A stretch of 45,280 bases of DNA from Clostridia bacterium (GCA_017512805.1 JAFWES010000031.1:1-45280), one strand, 5' to 3'; positions 33,808 to 41,470 are shown, counted from the first letter of the stretch. The notes: generated by a model from the letters alone, not told the origin. A program made the numbers and translations.

Positions 33808-35877
33808 ATGAAGAAAATCCTGTCTCTGATGATGGCGCTGGCTATGCTTCTGTCCATGGTCAGCATCGCTTCCGCTGAAGATCTGCTTCCCGTCGCGGAA
33901 GGGACCGTGCTGCGGATGGCGGTGGGTTACAACAATGCCAAGACCGGCCTGCGCTTCGATCCTGAAGTGGCCGGCGAAGGCATCACCCTGGCCGACGGCA
34001 AGACCTATCATTCCGGCGAATTCAAGCCCACCTGGGTGGCGGTTCAGGAGCTCCTGGGCTTCACCATCGAGGATCTGTATCAGGGCAATGGCGCTTCCGC
34101 CGAATTCGATGTGTGGAAGGAAAAGCTGGATCAGGTGGACATGCTCTCCGGTACCGCGGCGAAGCTGAGCGAGAACGGCGAAGCCGGCCTGCTGGTGAAC
34201 ATCGGCGATTATCTGGACCGGATGCCCAACTTCAAGGCCTATCTGGATTCCAACCCCATCGTCCGGCTGTCCATCACCGGTAACGTGGATACCGGCGCCA
34301 TCTACTTCTCCCCCTATTTCGACGGCGTGGACGACATCGAAAAGATGCCCCTCATGCGGGTCGACTGGGTGGAAAAGCTGCTCAACGGCGAAGGCGAGTT
34401 CACGGCGGATGCCTGCAACACCCTGAAGGCCCCCGTGTACACCCCCTACATGCCCACCTCCGGCAAGGTGGAAATCGACGTGGTCACCCTGGACGGCACC
34501 GCGGTCGAGACCATCGCCAAGGACTATGACGCCGCCGGCAACATCGTCGCCAAGATGAACGAAGCGGGCGAAATCGACGGTGTGGCCGCGGTCAACATGC
34601 TGCGGACCTACATCGACCAGGCGTACAACGGCTATTACGGCACCGAACGGGCCAACCTGTTCATGGGCCAGAACGCTGCCTGGGACGCGGACGAGCTGGT
34701 CGCCCTGCTGCGCTGCGTGGTGGCCAATCCCCAGACCCTGAACGACACCGACAAGGTGCAGGGCCTCTTCTCCCGTGAGGAGAACAACACCTCCCGCCGG
34801 GCGGATATGTTCCGCTTCGCCGGCACCCTGTTCGGCGTCCGCGGCCTGGAGTCACGTCAGGATTACCTGTATGTGGGCACCGACGGCCTGCTGCATGACG
34901 CCCGTCAGGAAGTGGCCACCTACGAAGCCCTGGGCCGGCTGAACGCCCTGGCGCAGGAAGGCCTCCTGTCCGAAGACTTCCTGTCCGGTTCCGATATGAA
35001 GACCGAGAAGTACCTGGAGAACGATTCCGGCTTCATGCATTATGACTACAACCAGACCCAGACCATCTACAATGCCACCAAGCTGGACAGCGCGGCCGGC
35101 GAAAAGTACATGGCGGTCATGGTTCCCGTGGCCCGCTGGTATGACGGCACGAACGAGGAAGGCGTCTACATGCGGTTTACCGAGTCCTGGCGTTCCGTGA
35201 AGACGGACGGCTGGGGCATCTCCAAGGCCGGCGTGGGCGACGATGTGAACAAGCTGAACGCGGCCCTGAAGCTGATCGACTACGCGTATTCTCCTGAAGG
35301 CACCATCATGATGAGCTACGGCCCCGAAGCGTTCCGCAAGGCGGGCGAAACCTTCATGTTCAACGGCAAGGAAATGCCCGTCATCGCGGACGCCACCTAC
35401 GCTGAACTGTGGGAGAAGGCCAACGGCAACTACACCAACTACGCCCGTCAGTTCCTGGGCTCCACCCTGTCCTTCATGAAGAGCCAGGCTTTCGAGTATC
35501 AGTGCACCCATGAAGTCGGCAAGGAAGGCGCCGGCAAGATCTCCACGGCCATCGGACTGGGCACCATCAAGCACCCCCTGCTGGCGGTGAACGAAGAGAA
35601 CATGTGGTACACCTCCGTGCCCACCGTGCTGCCCACCACCAAGGAAGACAACCAGCTGCTGGGCACCTTCACGGATCTGACCGAGAAGTTCGCCACCAGC
35701 AAGGACGGCCAGAACGCCCTGGTGGATATCATCGTGAACGGCTTCACCCTGGAAGGCATGTCCTCCCCCGAAGCGGCCGCAGCCACCGTGGCGGATACCA
35801 TGATGGGCGTCCAGTATCTGGATGTGAAGAACCTGGCCTGGCAGGATCTGCTGGACTACTTCACTGCCCTGAACTGA
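33808..35877 (+). CDS. Extracellular solute-binding protein of the carbohydrate ABC importer
   Basis: The ATG at 33808 follows AAGGAGG and starts a signal peptide, MKKILSLMMALAMLLSMVSI, with a likely signal-peptidase I cut after ASA near residue 24. The 689-residue product is larger than usual LplA-type binding proteins (about 500-560) but has their pattern, including WVAVQELLGFTIEDLYQG near 64, MPLMRVDWVEKLLNGEG near 180 and GWGISKAGVGDDVNKLNAA near 470. There is no lipobox cysteine, which is odd for a Gram-positive binding protein: it would be released rather than lipid-anchored, unless held by partners. Codon use is highly biased, suggesting strong expression. Confidence 0.9.
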   Translation: MKKILSLMMALAMLLSMVSIASAEDLLPVAEGTVLRMAVGYNNAKTGLRFDPEVAGEGITLADGKTYHSGEFKPTWVAVQELLGFTIEDLYQGNGASAEFDVWKEKLDQVDMLSGTAAKLSENGEAGLLVNIGDYLDRMPNFKAYLDSNPIVRLSITGNVDTGAIYFSPYFDGVDDIEKMPLMRVDWVEKLLNGEGEFTADACNTLKAPVYTPYMPTSGKVEIDVVTLDGTAVETIAKDYDAAGNIVAKMNEAGEIDGVAAVNMLRTYIDQAYNGYYGTERANLFMGQNAAWDADELVALLRCVVANPQTLNDTDKVQGLFSREENNTSRRADMFRFAGTLFGVRGLESRQDYLYVGTDGLLHDARQEVATYEALGRLNALAQEGLLSEDFLSGSDMKTEKYLENDSGFMHYDYNQTQTIYNATKLDSAAGEKYMAVMVPVARWYDGTNEEGVYMRFTESWRSVKTDGWGISKAGVGDDVNKLNAALKLIDYAYSPEGTIMMSYGPEAFRKAGETFMFNGKEMPVIADATYAELWEKANGNYTNYARQFLGSTLSFMKSQAFEYQCTHEVGKEGAGKISTAIGLGTIKHPLLAVNEENMWYTSVPTVLPTTKEDNQLLGTFTDLTEKFATSKDGQNALVDIIVNGFTLEGMSSPEAAAATVADTMMGVQYLDVKNLAWQDLLDYFTALN

Positions 35878-35914
35878 TGCCCCGCGGGATACTGAATCTG
35901 ATCTGAATGAACCC

Positions 35915-35959
35915 GGGAAGCGGGGAAGGCGGAAGCTCTCCCCTCCCCCGCTTCCCTTT
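35915..35959 (+). terminator. Attenuating terminator after the solute-binding protein gene
   Basis: GGGAAGCGGGG (35915-35925) pairs with CCCCGCTTCCC (35946-35956) and only TTT follows. The weak U-tract suggests partial termination, lowering expression of the following membrane-protein and ATPase genes relative to the binding protein. Confidence 0.6.
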
Positions 35960-36002
35960 CCAAAGCGACAAATTGTTCTGAAGTTCAATCCGGAGGTCGA
36001 TC

Positions 36003-36581
36003 ATGTATAAGAAGCAAATGACCCTGCAAAGATACCTTTGCCTGGCACTGTTGATCATCAGCGCGGTGGTATTCATCTACTCATTAGGGATCATGACAGA
36101 CCTCTATGATTCGCTCTATGGCACTTTCCGCCGGGGCAAGACCAGCATCACCGGCGCCGAGGTCTATATGGACATGCAGGGCTTTAACCGGTCCTTCCTG
36201 CTCTATGCCATCGGGATGATTCTCCTGAGCGTCCTGCTCTTTATCACCAATACCCATTCCCGCCGCCGGTACTATATCGGCAATTACTGCGCCGTGGGGA
36301 TTTTCTCCGTGGCCAGTGTCGCCCTGAGCGTCTGGGCGCATACCCAGATCGAAGGGTTCAAGGCTCAGTTCCTGTCCATCGATTTTGAAGCGCTCCTGCA
36401 GCATGCCACCTCCCGGAAAACCCTGTACACGGAGTCGACCTTCTGGTTCGATATCCACTATCTGGTATTCGGGCTGCTGCTGCTGGGCACGGTGCTTCTG
36501 ATCGCGAACACCATTTGGAAACGCAAGCTCATGAATGAAGAACACGCGCTGATCGGCCATGGGAAGGAGGCTGTCGCATGA
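36003..36581 (+). CDS. Small four-helix membrane protein A1 (unknown, module 1)
   Basis: The 192-residue protein has about four membrane helices: LALLIISAVVFIYSLGIM (13-30), FLLYAIGMILLSVLLFIT (62-79), GIFSVASVALSVWAH (96-110) and YLVFGLLLLGTVLLIANTIW (150-170). A ~40-residue loop precedes helix 4. GGAGG precedes the ATG at 36003, and the gene is coupled to the next by an ATGA overlap. It resembles the 38153-38692 product in layout and in short matches (FIYSLGIM/IIYSLRLT after helix 1, YTEST/ITESV before helix 4), so the two seem to be paralogues. I recognise no family. Being placed with a MalK-type ATPase suggests it is an extra membrane subunit of the importer (inference). Confidence 0.75.
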   Translation: MYKKQMTLQRYLCLALLIISAVVFIYSLGIMTDLYDSLYGTFRRGKTSITGAEVYMDMQGFNRSFLLYAIGMILLSVLLFITNTHSRRRYYIGNYCAVGIFSVASVALSVWAHTQIEGFKAQFLSIDFEALLQHATSRKTLYTESTFWFDIHYLVFGLLLLGTVLLIANTIWKRKLMNEEHALIGHGKEAVA

Positions 36582-37075
36582 GTGACGTAAACGATCGCGA
36601 GACCAATCTGGATCGCATGCGCTATGTGAAGAACACTGCTTCTTCCCGGCTCTGCTATCTGGCCATTCTGCTGGATGTTCTGTATTTCGTTTCAATTTAT
36701 AAATCCGATGTGGGATCCTGGTACTATCAGATCCTCATCGGGGCTTCCATCGTCTATAATCTGCTGTTCCTGCTGATGGCCTTCCTGGCCTCCGAAGGGG
36801 TCAAGAGCTATCAGAAGAATTACTCCTGGCTGCTCTACGGGCTGGGGATCGGCCAGATCATCCGCATCTTTATCCTGCCCGCCCAGGCCCACAGCGCCCT
36901 GGTGCAGGTGGGCGGCACGGACGTCCTCGCCATGGGCGGCGGCCAGTATATCCGGGTGGTGATCTACCTCCTGGGCAGCGCGGCCTGCCTGATCGGCGCG
37001 GCCCTGATCAACCAGCGGAAATGCACCCTGCTGGAGGGTCATATGAAATCCCTGGAAGCAAAGGGGGCGGCATAA
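36578..37075 (+). CDS. Small four-helix membrane protein B1 (unknown, module 1)
   Basis: The 165-residue protein has a charged cytoplasmic N-terminus (DVNDRETNLDRMRYVKNT) and four hydrophobic segments: SRLCYLAILLDVLYFVSIY, IGASIVYNLLFLLMAFLA, WLLYGLGIGQIIRIFILP and VVIYLLGSAACLIGAALI. The tail is cytoplasmic and basic (NQRKCTLLEGHMKSLEAKG). It overlaps gene A1 by four bases, and the ATPase gene starts one base after its stop. No family is recognised. The equivalent position in the second module is taken by the 226-residue product at 38689, which also has a charged N-terminus followed by four helices. I infer an accessory membrane component working with A1 and the ATPase. Confidence 0.75.
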   Translation: MSDVNDRETNLDRMRYVKNTASSRLCYLAILLDVLYFVSIYKSDVGSWYYQILIGASIVYNLLFLLMAFLASEGVKSYQKNYSWLLYGLGIGQIIRIFILPAQAHSALVQVGGTDVLAMGGGQYIRVVIYLLGSAACLIGAALINQRKCTLLEGHMKSLEAKGAA

Positions 37076-37076
37076 G

Positions 37077-38138
37077 ATGGCGCAGCTGAATCTGAAACAT
37101 ATCGACAAGATTTATGATAACAACGTTCAGGCGGTTTTTGACTTCAACCTGGATGTGAAGGACGGGGAACTGATCGTCCTGGTGGGCCCCTCCGGCTGCG
37201 GCAAGTCCACCACCCTGCGGATGGTGGCCGGCCTGGAGGATATCTCCCGGGGACAGCTGCTGCTGGACGGGAAGGACATCACCCAGACCCCCGCCAAGGA
37301 TCGGGATATGGCCATGGTGTTCCAGAACTATGCCCTGTACGGCCATATGACCATCTATGAAAACATGGCCTTCTCGCTGACCCTGCGGAAGGAAAACCCC
37401 AACGTCATCCACAAGAAGGTGCTGGCGGCCGCGGAAATCCTGGGCCTGACCTCCCAGCTGAACAAAAAGCCTTCCCAGCTTTCCGGCGGTCAGCGTCAGC
37501 GGGTGGCCATGGGCCGGTCCATTGTGCGCAACCCCAAGGTCTTCCTGTTTGACGAACCCCTGTCCAACCTGGACGCCAAGCTGCGCGGCGCCACCCGGCG
37601 GGAAATTCTGCTGCTGCATAAGCGCCTGCAGGCGACCATGCTCTACGTGACCCATGACCAGACGGAAGCCCTGACCCTGGCGGATCGGATCGTCTGCATG
37701 TCCATGGGGCATGTACAGCAGGTGGGCACCCCGCTGGAGCTCTACGATCAGCCCAACAACCTCTTCGTGGCCGGGTTTATCGGCCTGCCCCCCATGAATA
37801 CCTGGAAGGTGACCGTCCGGGAAGGCTATCTGGAGGGTCCCGGATTCAAGTGCCCGCTGAGCGAAAAAGAGCGGGGGATCCTGGCGGGGCACGCCGGGCG
37901 GGAAATCGTCCTGGGCGTCCGGCCGGAAAACATTGCCCTGGGCAGCGACGTCAGCCTGAAGGTGACCGATAACGAAAACCTGGGAATGAACACCCTGGTC
38001 TACGGCCACATGGGAGACGCCCAGCGCATCTCCGCCAAGCTGAAGGGCTGGATGGAATACAAAGCCGGCGATGACGTGTCCGTCGCCTTCGTCCGCAAGC
38101 ACTTCTTCGACGCGGAAACCACGAACGCCATTCGCTAA
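37077..38138 (+). CDS. ABC transporter ATPase, UgpC/MsmX/MalK type (module 1)
   Basis: The 353-residue ATPase has Walker A GPSGCGKSTT near 34-43, the Q-loop in VFQNYALYGHMT, the signature LSGGQRQRV near 136, Walker B VFLFDEPLSN near 156 with the D-loop NLDAKL, and the H-loop VTHDQTEA near 192. A C-terminal regulatory TOBE-like domain (from ~235, RPENIALG) marks it as a sugar-importer ATPase. The order small membrane protein, small membrane protein, ATPase recurs downstream. It could energise the LplB/LplC-like permeases together with, or instead of, the second ATPase. Confidence 0.93.
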   Translation: MAQLNLKHIDKIYDNNVQAVFDFNLDVKDGELIVLVGPSGCGKSTTLRMVAGLEDISRGQLLLDGKDITQTPAKDRDMAMVFQNYALYGHMTIYENMAFSLTLRKENPNVIHKKVLAAAEILGLTSQLNKKPSQLSGGQRQRVAMGRSIVRNPKVFLFDEPLSNLDAKLRGATRREILLLHKRLQATMLYVTHDQTEALTLADRIVCMSMGHVQQVGTPLELYDQPNNLFVAGFIGLPPMNTWKVTVREGYLEGPGFKCPLSEKERGILAGHAGREIVLGVRPENIALGSDVSLKVTDNENLGMNTLVYGHMGDAQRISAKLKGWMEYKAGDDVSVAFVRKHFFDAETTNAIR

Positions 38139-38152
38139 GGAGGGGACTGAAT

Positions 38153-38692
38153 ATGAAGGAAAAGCTCCGGAAGTTTCTGGTTTCCCTGAAACGGAAGCCC
38201 CATATGATTCCCCTGGTGGTGCTGGGCATCGCGTTTATTATCTATTCCCTGCGTCTGACGGTGATCTCCAATACCACCGCCCGGATCCAGGGCCCCAATA
38301 TGGGCCTGTGCGGCTTCGTCACCATGCTCTTCTCCATGCTGGGCATGGTCTCCTTCGGCCGCTCCTTCCCCCATCGGAAGCCCGTCAATAAGGTTATGCT
38401 CTGCCTGACCTTCCTGCTGATGGCTGCGGTGATTTTCGCGGATACCCAATATATCGCCGCGGTCACCAACGCCATCACCCGTGAAGTCGATCCCATCGAG
38501 GTCACGGCTTCCACGTCCTATATCACGGAGTCCGTCTCCATGCTCAAGCTGCATATCGGCGTTGTGATTGCCGGCCTGGCGCTGACCGCCCTGCTGCCGG
38601 TTTACAGCCCCCTGATCAAGAAGATCAACACCAATATCGCCGTGGCGGAGAACAAGGATATGGGCGCCATCGACCTGGCAGGAGACGCATGA
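38153..38692 (+). CDS. Small four-helix membrane protein A2 (unknown, module 2)
   Basis: The 179-residue protein has about four membrane helices: MIPLVVLGIAFIIYSLRL (18-35), LCGFVTMLFSMLGMVSFG (52-69), KVMLCLTFLLMAAVIFA (81-97) and LHIGVVIAGLALTALLPVY (134-152). It also has a basic N-terminus and a basic stretch (SFPHRKPVNK) between helices 2 and 3. Layout and local matches tie it to the 36003-36581 product. GGAGGGG precedes the ATG, and its stop overlaps the next start (ATGA). No known family recognised. Probably a paralogue generated with the rest of the module. Confidence 0.75.
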   Translation: MKEKLRKFLVSLKRKPHMIPLVVLGIAFIIYSLRLTVISNTTARIQGPNMGLCGFVTMLFSMLGMVSFGRSFPHRKPVNKVMLCLTFLLMAAVIFADTQYIAAVTNAITREVDPIEVTASTSYITESVSMLKLHIGVVIAGLALTALLPVYSPLIKKINTNIAVAENKDMGAIDLAGDA

Positions 38693-39369
38693 GCCGGGAG
38701 AGGCGGAAGAAGGAGCAGCAGGAGGCTGCGGCCCGGGAGCGCGAAACCGCCGCGTCCTATTATGAGCTGAAGACGAAGGCCGTGGAGGATCTGGTCACCG
38801 CCAACGAGGAGAACTCTCCCCCCGTGTCCCGGGCGGAAATCCGGAAGTACACCTCCCGGGGCAAGCTGAAGGTGGCGGACTGGGTCAAGCTCCTGGCCAT
38901 CAAATGGTGGTTTGCCGCGGCGGTCTGCTTCTTCTTCATCTGGGGGCTGGGCACCTACTTCCCCCATACGCTGGACCTGCTGGTCATTACCGGCGTGGCC
39001 CTGGGCTTTGTGACGGACCTTCTGACCAATAACGTGCTGCGGTTCATCGCCCCCACGAAGGGTGCCAATGACCGGTGGATGATGTTTCCGAAGAAGGGCT
39101 TCATCAGCCTGCCGCTGAACCTGCTGCATGCGGGGGTGGTCCTGTTCCTGGTCTATACGGCGTATAACGCCCTGAACGTCCTGATCATCTCTGCGGGCGG
39201 GATGGAGGCCGACGCCGTCCCCCTGGGGGTGGAGCCGATCCTCTTCGGCCTGCTTTATCTGGGGTTTGACATGTTGCTGATCACCCTGAAGCACGTGGCG
39301 CAAAACATGCTTCGGGACGCTGAAAAGAAAGCGGACAGCGTCGGCGGCAAGCGGCCTGTTCGGGGTTGA
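38689..39369 (+). CDS. Small four-helix membrane protein B2 (unknown, module 2)
   Basis: The 226-residue protein begins with a strongly charged, helical cytoplasmic stretch of ~65 residues (SRERRKKEQQEAAARERETA and onward) that could form a coiled coil. Four hydrophobic segments follow: WWFAAAVCFFFIWGLGTYF, LDLLVITGVALGFVTDLL, NLLHAGVVLFLVYTAYNAL and ILFGLLYLGFDMLLITL. The tail is basic. It is coupled to A2 by a four-base overlap and followed 88 bp later by the second ATPase gene. It holds the same place as B1 in module 1. Family unknown. Confidence 0.75.
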   Translation: MSRERRKKEQQEAAARERETAASYYELKTKAVEDLVTANEENSPPVSRAEIRKYTSRGKLKVADWVKLLAIKWWFAAAVCFFFIWGLGTYFPHTLDLLVITGVALGFVTDLLTNNVLRFIAPTKGANDRWMMFPKKGFISLPLNLLHAGVVLFLVYTAYNALNVLIISAGGMEADAVPLGVEPILFGLLYLGFDMLLITLKHVAQNMLRDAEKKADSVGGKRPVRG

Positions 39370-39457
39370 GACATCTTTTGTTCGCGGTCTCTGCCGGAGA
39401 GCGCGATGACCAATCAGTCATCCGATCCGCAAAGGACGGATAGGAGGAGGAGCTTCC

Positions 39458-40534
39458 ATGGCCTATATTACGCTGCGGGATATCAACAAGATCTACCCCA
39501 ACGGATACCATGCGGTGCATAATTTCAATCTGGACATCGAAAAGGGTGAGTTCATCATCTTCGTCGGCCCCTCCGGCTGCGGGAAGTCTACCACCCTGCG
39601 GATGATCGCGGGCCTGGAGGACATCTCCAAGGGTGAGTTCCTGATCAACGGCCAGCGGGCCAACGAATGGGGCCCCCAGCAGCGGGAAATCGCCATGGTA
39701 TTCCAGTCCTACGCTCTCTATCCCCAGATGACGGTGTTCGATAACATCGCCTTCGGCCTGGAGCTGATGGGCGTCGATGAGGAAGAGATTGAAGCCCGAG
39801 TCAAGAAAACCGCGGCCATCCTGGGCCTGACGGATTATCTGGACCGGCTGCCCCGGGCCCTGTCCGGCGGCCAGCGGCAGCGTGTCGCCATCGGGCGGGC
39901 CATCATCCGGAAGGTGGGCATCTTCCTGATGGACGAGCCCCTTTCCAACCTGGACGCCAAGCAGCGCGTGACCATGCGGTCCGAGATCTCCCAGATCCAC
40001 AAGTCCACCGGGGCCACCACCATCTATGTCACCCATGACCAGACCGAGGCCATGACCCTGGCAGACCGGATCGTCGTCATGAAGGACGGATACGTCCAGC
40101 AGATCGGCACCCCCAAGGAGCTGTACTTCAATCCCGTGAACGTCTTCGTGGCCGGGTTCATCGGCGAACCTCCCATGAACTTCATCAAGGGCAAGGTCCA
40201 GGGCGGCGCCATCTCCTTCGGAGCCAACAAACTTCCTGTGGCGGATAAACTGGGCAGCAAGGCTAATTCTTATGAAGGAAAAGAGGTTGTCTTCGGCTTC
40301 CGGCCGGAAGCGATTTCCATCCAGCCCGTATCCGACGCCCTGACCCTGACGGCCCAGGTGGAGCTGACCGAAATGCTGGGTGACAACGCCAACGTTTATA
40401 TCGACGCCAACGGCCAGAAAGCGATCCTGAAGGTCACCCCCCACGAAATTCCCGCCATGGACGAAGCCCTGACCTTCTACCTCCCCACCGATCAGATCTA
40501 CCTCTTCGACGGGGAAACGGAAAAGGTTCTGTAA
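39458..40534 (+). CDS. ABC transporter ATPase, UgpC/MsmX/MalK type (module 2)
   Basis: The 358-residue ATPase has Walker A GPSGCGKSTT near 38-47, LSGGQRQRV near 134, Walker B IFLMDEPLSN near 154, VTHDQTEAM near 191 and a C-terminal TOBE-like domain with FRPEAIS near 281. AGGAGGAGG precedes the ATG. It is a paralogue of the ATPase at 37077. Sugar importers of this permease family normally share a single orphan ATPase, so two in one operon is unusual and suggests a heterodimer or two distinct complexes. The last 25 codons are repeated immediately downstream as a non-functional copy. Confidence 0.94.
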   Translation: MAYITLRDINKIYPNGYHAVHNFNLDIEKGEFIIFVGPSGCGKSTTLRMIAGLEDISKGEFLINGQRANEWGPQQREIAMVFQSYALYPQMTVFDNIAFGLELMGVDEEEIEARVKKTAAILGLTDYLDRLPRALSGGQRQRVAIGRAIIRKVGIFLMDEPLSNLDAKQRVTMRSEISQIHKSTGATTIYVTHDQTEAMTLADRIVVMKDGYVQQIGTPKELYFNPVNVFVAGFIGEPPMNFIKGKVQGGAISFGANKLPVADKLGSKANSYEGKEVVFGFRPEAISIQPVSDALTLTAQVELTEMLGDNANVYIDANGQKAILKVTPHEIPAMDEALTFYLPTDQIYLFDGETEKVL

Positions 40535-40644
40535 GCCTCTCCTCAACGAAATCCCATGAACGAGGCCCTGACCTTCTACCTCCCCACCGATCAAATTTAC
40601 CTCTTCGACGGGGAAACGGAAATGGTGTTGTAAGCCTCCCCTCC
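40445..40644 (+). repeat. Tandem duplication of the 3' end of the ATPase gene
   Basis: 40445-40544 and 40548-40644 are about 90% identical, including the coding tail EALTFYLPTDQIYLFDGETE, the stop codon and the following AAGCCTC. The second copy keeps a 25-codon frame from ATG 40557 to the stop at 40631-40633 but has no ribosome site, so it is a scar. Confidence 0.85.
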
Positions 40645-40665
40645 CCTGCCATCTAAGGCAAATCC

Positions 40666-40695
40666 ACGGAGCGCCCTTCAGGTGCTCCGTTTTTT
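40666..40695 (+). terminator. Rho-independent terminator of the ABC operon
   Basis: ACGGAGC (40666-40672), 11-base loop, GCTCCGT (40684-40690), then a T6 run. It ends the operon that began at 31129. Confidence 0.9.
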
Positions 40696-40843
40696 GATCA
40701 CTGCTGACGGCCGGATCGAGCCTGTTAACCTTGGTCACGGCCAAATCGAGCCCGTTTTCGCCACCCCCGCCCGCCTGCATTCTGCTCCCTGACGGTCTGC
40801 CGGATGCTTTCATCGCATCGATGGATTCTTTCAAAATTCGCTC

Positions 40844-40872
40844 TTGACGGGAGGCGCATCCCGTGATAGAAT
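40844..40872 (+). promoter_or_regulatory. Promoter of the two tRNA-Ser genes
   Basis: TTGACG (40844-40849), 17-bp spacer, TAGAAT (40867-40872). The start would be about 15 bases before the first tRNA. The 40700-40843 stretch before it holds no gene; it contains an imperfect direct repeat (CGGCCGGATCGAGCC and CGGCCAAATCGAGCC). Confidence 0.75.
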
Positions 40873-40892
40873 ATTCTTCGCTGGTTGAACCT

Positions 40893-40978
40893 GGAGCGAT
40901 GGCCGAGCGGTTGAAGGCGCTGGTCTTGAAAACCAGTGATACCGAAAGGTACCGGGGGTTCGAATCCCTCTCGCTCCG
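40893..40978 (+). tRNA. tRNA-Ser (anticodon TGA)
   Basis: The acceptor stem GGAGCGA pairs with TCGCTCC. The anticodon loop CTTGAAA sits between CTGGT and ACCAG and shows anticodon TGA, reading UCA. The long variable arm (TACCGAAAGGTA) is typical of serine tRNAs, and GGTTCGAATCC is the T-arm. CCA is not encoded. Confidence 0.96.
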
Positions 40979-40990
40979 CTTGCCGGCTTT

Positions 40991-41078
40991 GGAGAAGTAC
41001 CCAAGTGGCCGAAGGGGCTCCCCTGCTAAGGGAGTAGTGCGGGTGACCGCAGCCCGGGTTCAAATCCCGGCTTCTCCG
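40991..41078 (+). tRNA. tRNA-Ser (anticodon GCT)
   Basis: The acceptor stem GGAGAAG pairs with CTTCTCC. The anticodon loop CTGCTAA lies between CTCCC and GGGAG, giving anticodon GCT for AGC/AGU. There is a long variable arm and GGTTCAAATCC as T-arm. It follows the first tRNA by 12 bp and is the likely integration target of the element to its right. Confidence 0.96.
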
Positions 41079-41085
41079 CTGAAAA

Positions 41086-41121
41086 GCCCTAGGAATTTCA
41101 ACGTTCCTAGGGTTTTGTTTT
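41086..41121 (+). terminator. Terminator after the tRNA genes
   Basis: CCCTAGGAA (41087-41095), 8-base loop, TTCCTAGGG (41104-41112), then TTTTGTTTT. A perfect nine-bp stem. Confidence 0.9.
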
Positions 41122-41127
41122 GCCAAA

Positions 41128-41148
41128 ACTGCCCAATTACTGCCCAAT
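41128..41148. repeat. Two ACTGCCCAAT direct repeats
   Basis: ACTGCCCAAT at 41128-41137 and again at 41139-41148, one helical turn apart, between the tRNA terminator and the integrase remnant. They could be recombinase-binding repeats of the attachment region; that is inference. Confidence 0.45.
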
Positions 41149-41223
41149 AGGTTCCAAAAACTGGATCGCAGCTCGTTCAGCATCAAAGCTGTCGAAAAAT
41201 AGGAACAGACAATTGTTTTTCTG

Positions 41224-41262
41224 AAAAAAAACGGGGCTCCCGCCCTAAACTGAGCGGAGCCC
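41224..41262 (-). terminator. Terminator of the integrase remnant
   Basis: Read on the minus strand, GGGCTCC pairs with GGAGCCC and is followed by CG and an eight-base T run (A run at 41224-41231 on the plus strand). It lies about 20 bp past the integrase stop. Confidence 0.85.
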
Positions 41263-41281
41263 TGCTTTCTTGTTGCTCGGA

Positions 41282-41449
41282 TTAAAGACTTTCGATGAAG
41301 GCCTGCATTCTGTCTGCTAAGTCCTTCTTCATTTTTTCCGTTACATGGCCATATACGTCCAGTGTGAACGCTACCGTAGCGTGTCCAAGATTCTCTGACA
41401 CCGTCTTGATGTCGTCTCCATTCCGTATGCTCAGCGTGGCAAAACTATG
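41282..41449 (-). pseudogene. Tyrosine recombinase (integrase), C-terminal stub
   Basis: A minus-strand frame ending at 41282 reads HSFATLSIRNGDDIKTVSEN, then LGHATVAFTLDVYGHVTEKM, then a charged tail to FIESL. This is the end of a phage/ICE tyrosine integrase: the box II HxxR is cut just before the histidine of HSFATL, LGH carries the next catalytic histidine, and the tyrosine of DVYGH is the nucleophile. A stop codon (TAA) occurs one codon before the stub in the same frame, so nothing more of the gene remains here. Its place beside the tRNA-Ser 3' end is the usual one for an integrase. It shows an element that has lost its own integration enzyme or been overwritten by another insertion. Confidence 0.88.
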
Positions 41450-41464
41450 CCATTAGGGTATAAT
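41436..41464 (+). promoter_or_regulatory. Promoter at the mobile-element boundary
   Basis: GTGGCA (41436-41441), a 17-bp spacer and a perfect TATAAT (41459-41464). The transcript would begin about 41471, exactly at the first base of a long inverted repeat. It starts where the integrase stub ends. Confidence 0.65.
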
Positions 41465-41470
41465 AATGAC

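Noticed and set aside
40557-40633. 25-codon frame after the second ATPase gene
   Set aside because: It is the duplicated tail of the ATPase without its own ribosome site.
39281-40834. Minus-strand open frame of 517 codons over the second ATPase gene
   Set aside because: Antisense of an ATPase with all Walker and signature motifs intact; no family features in the shadow.
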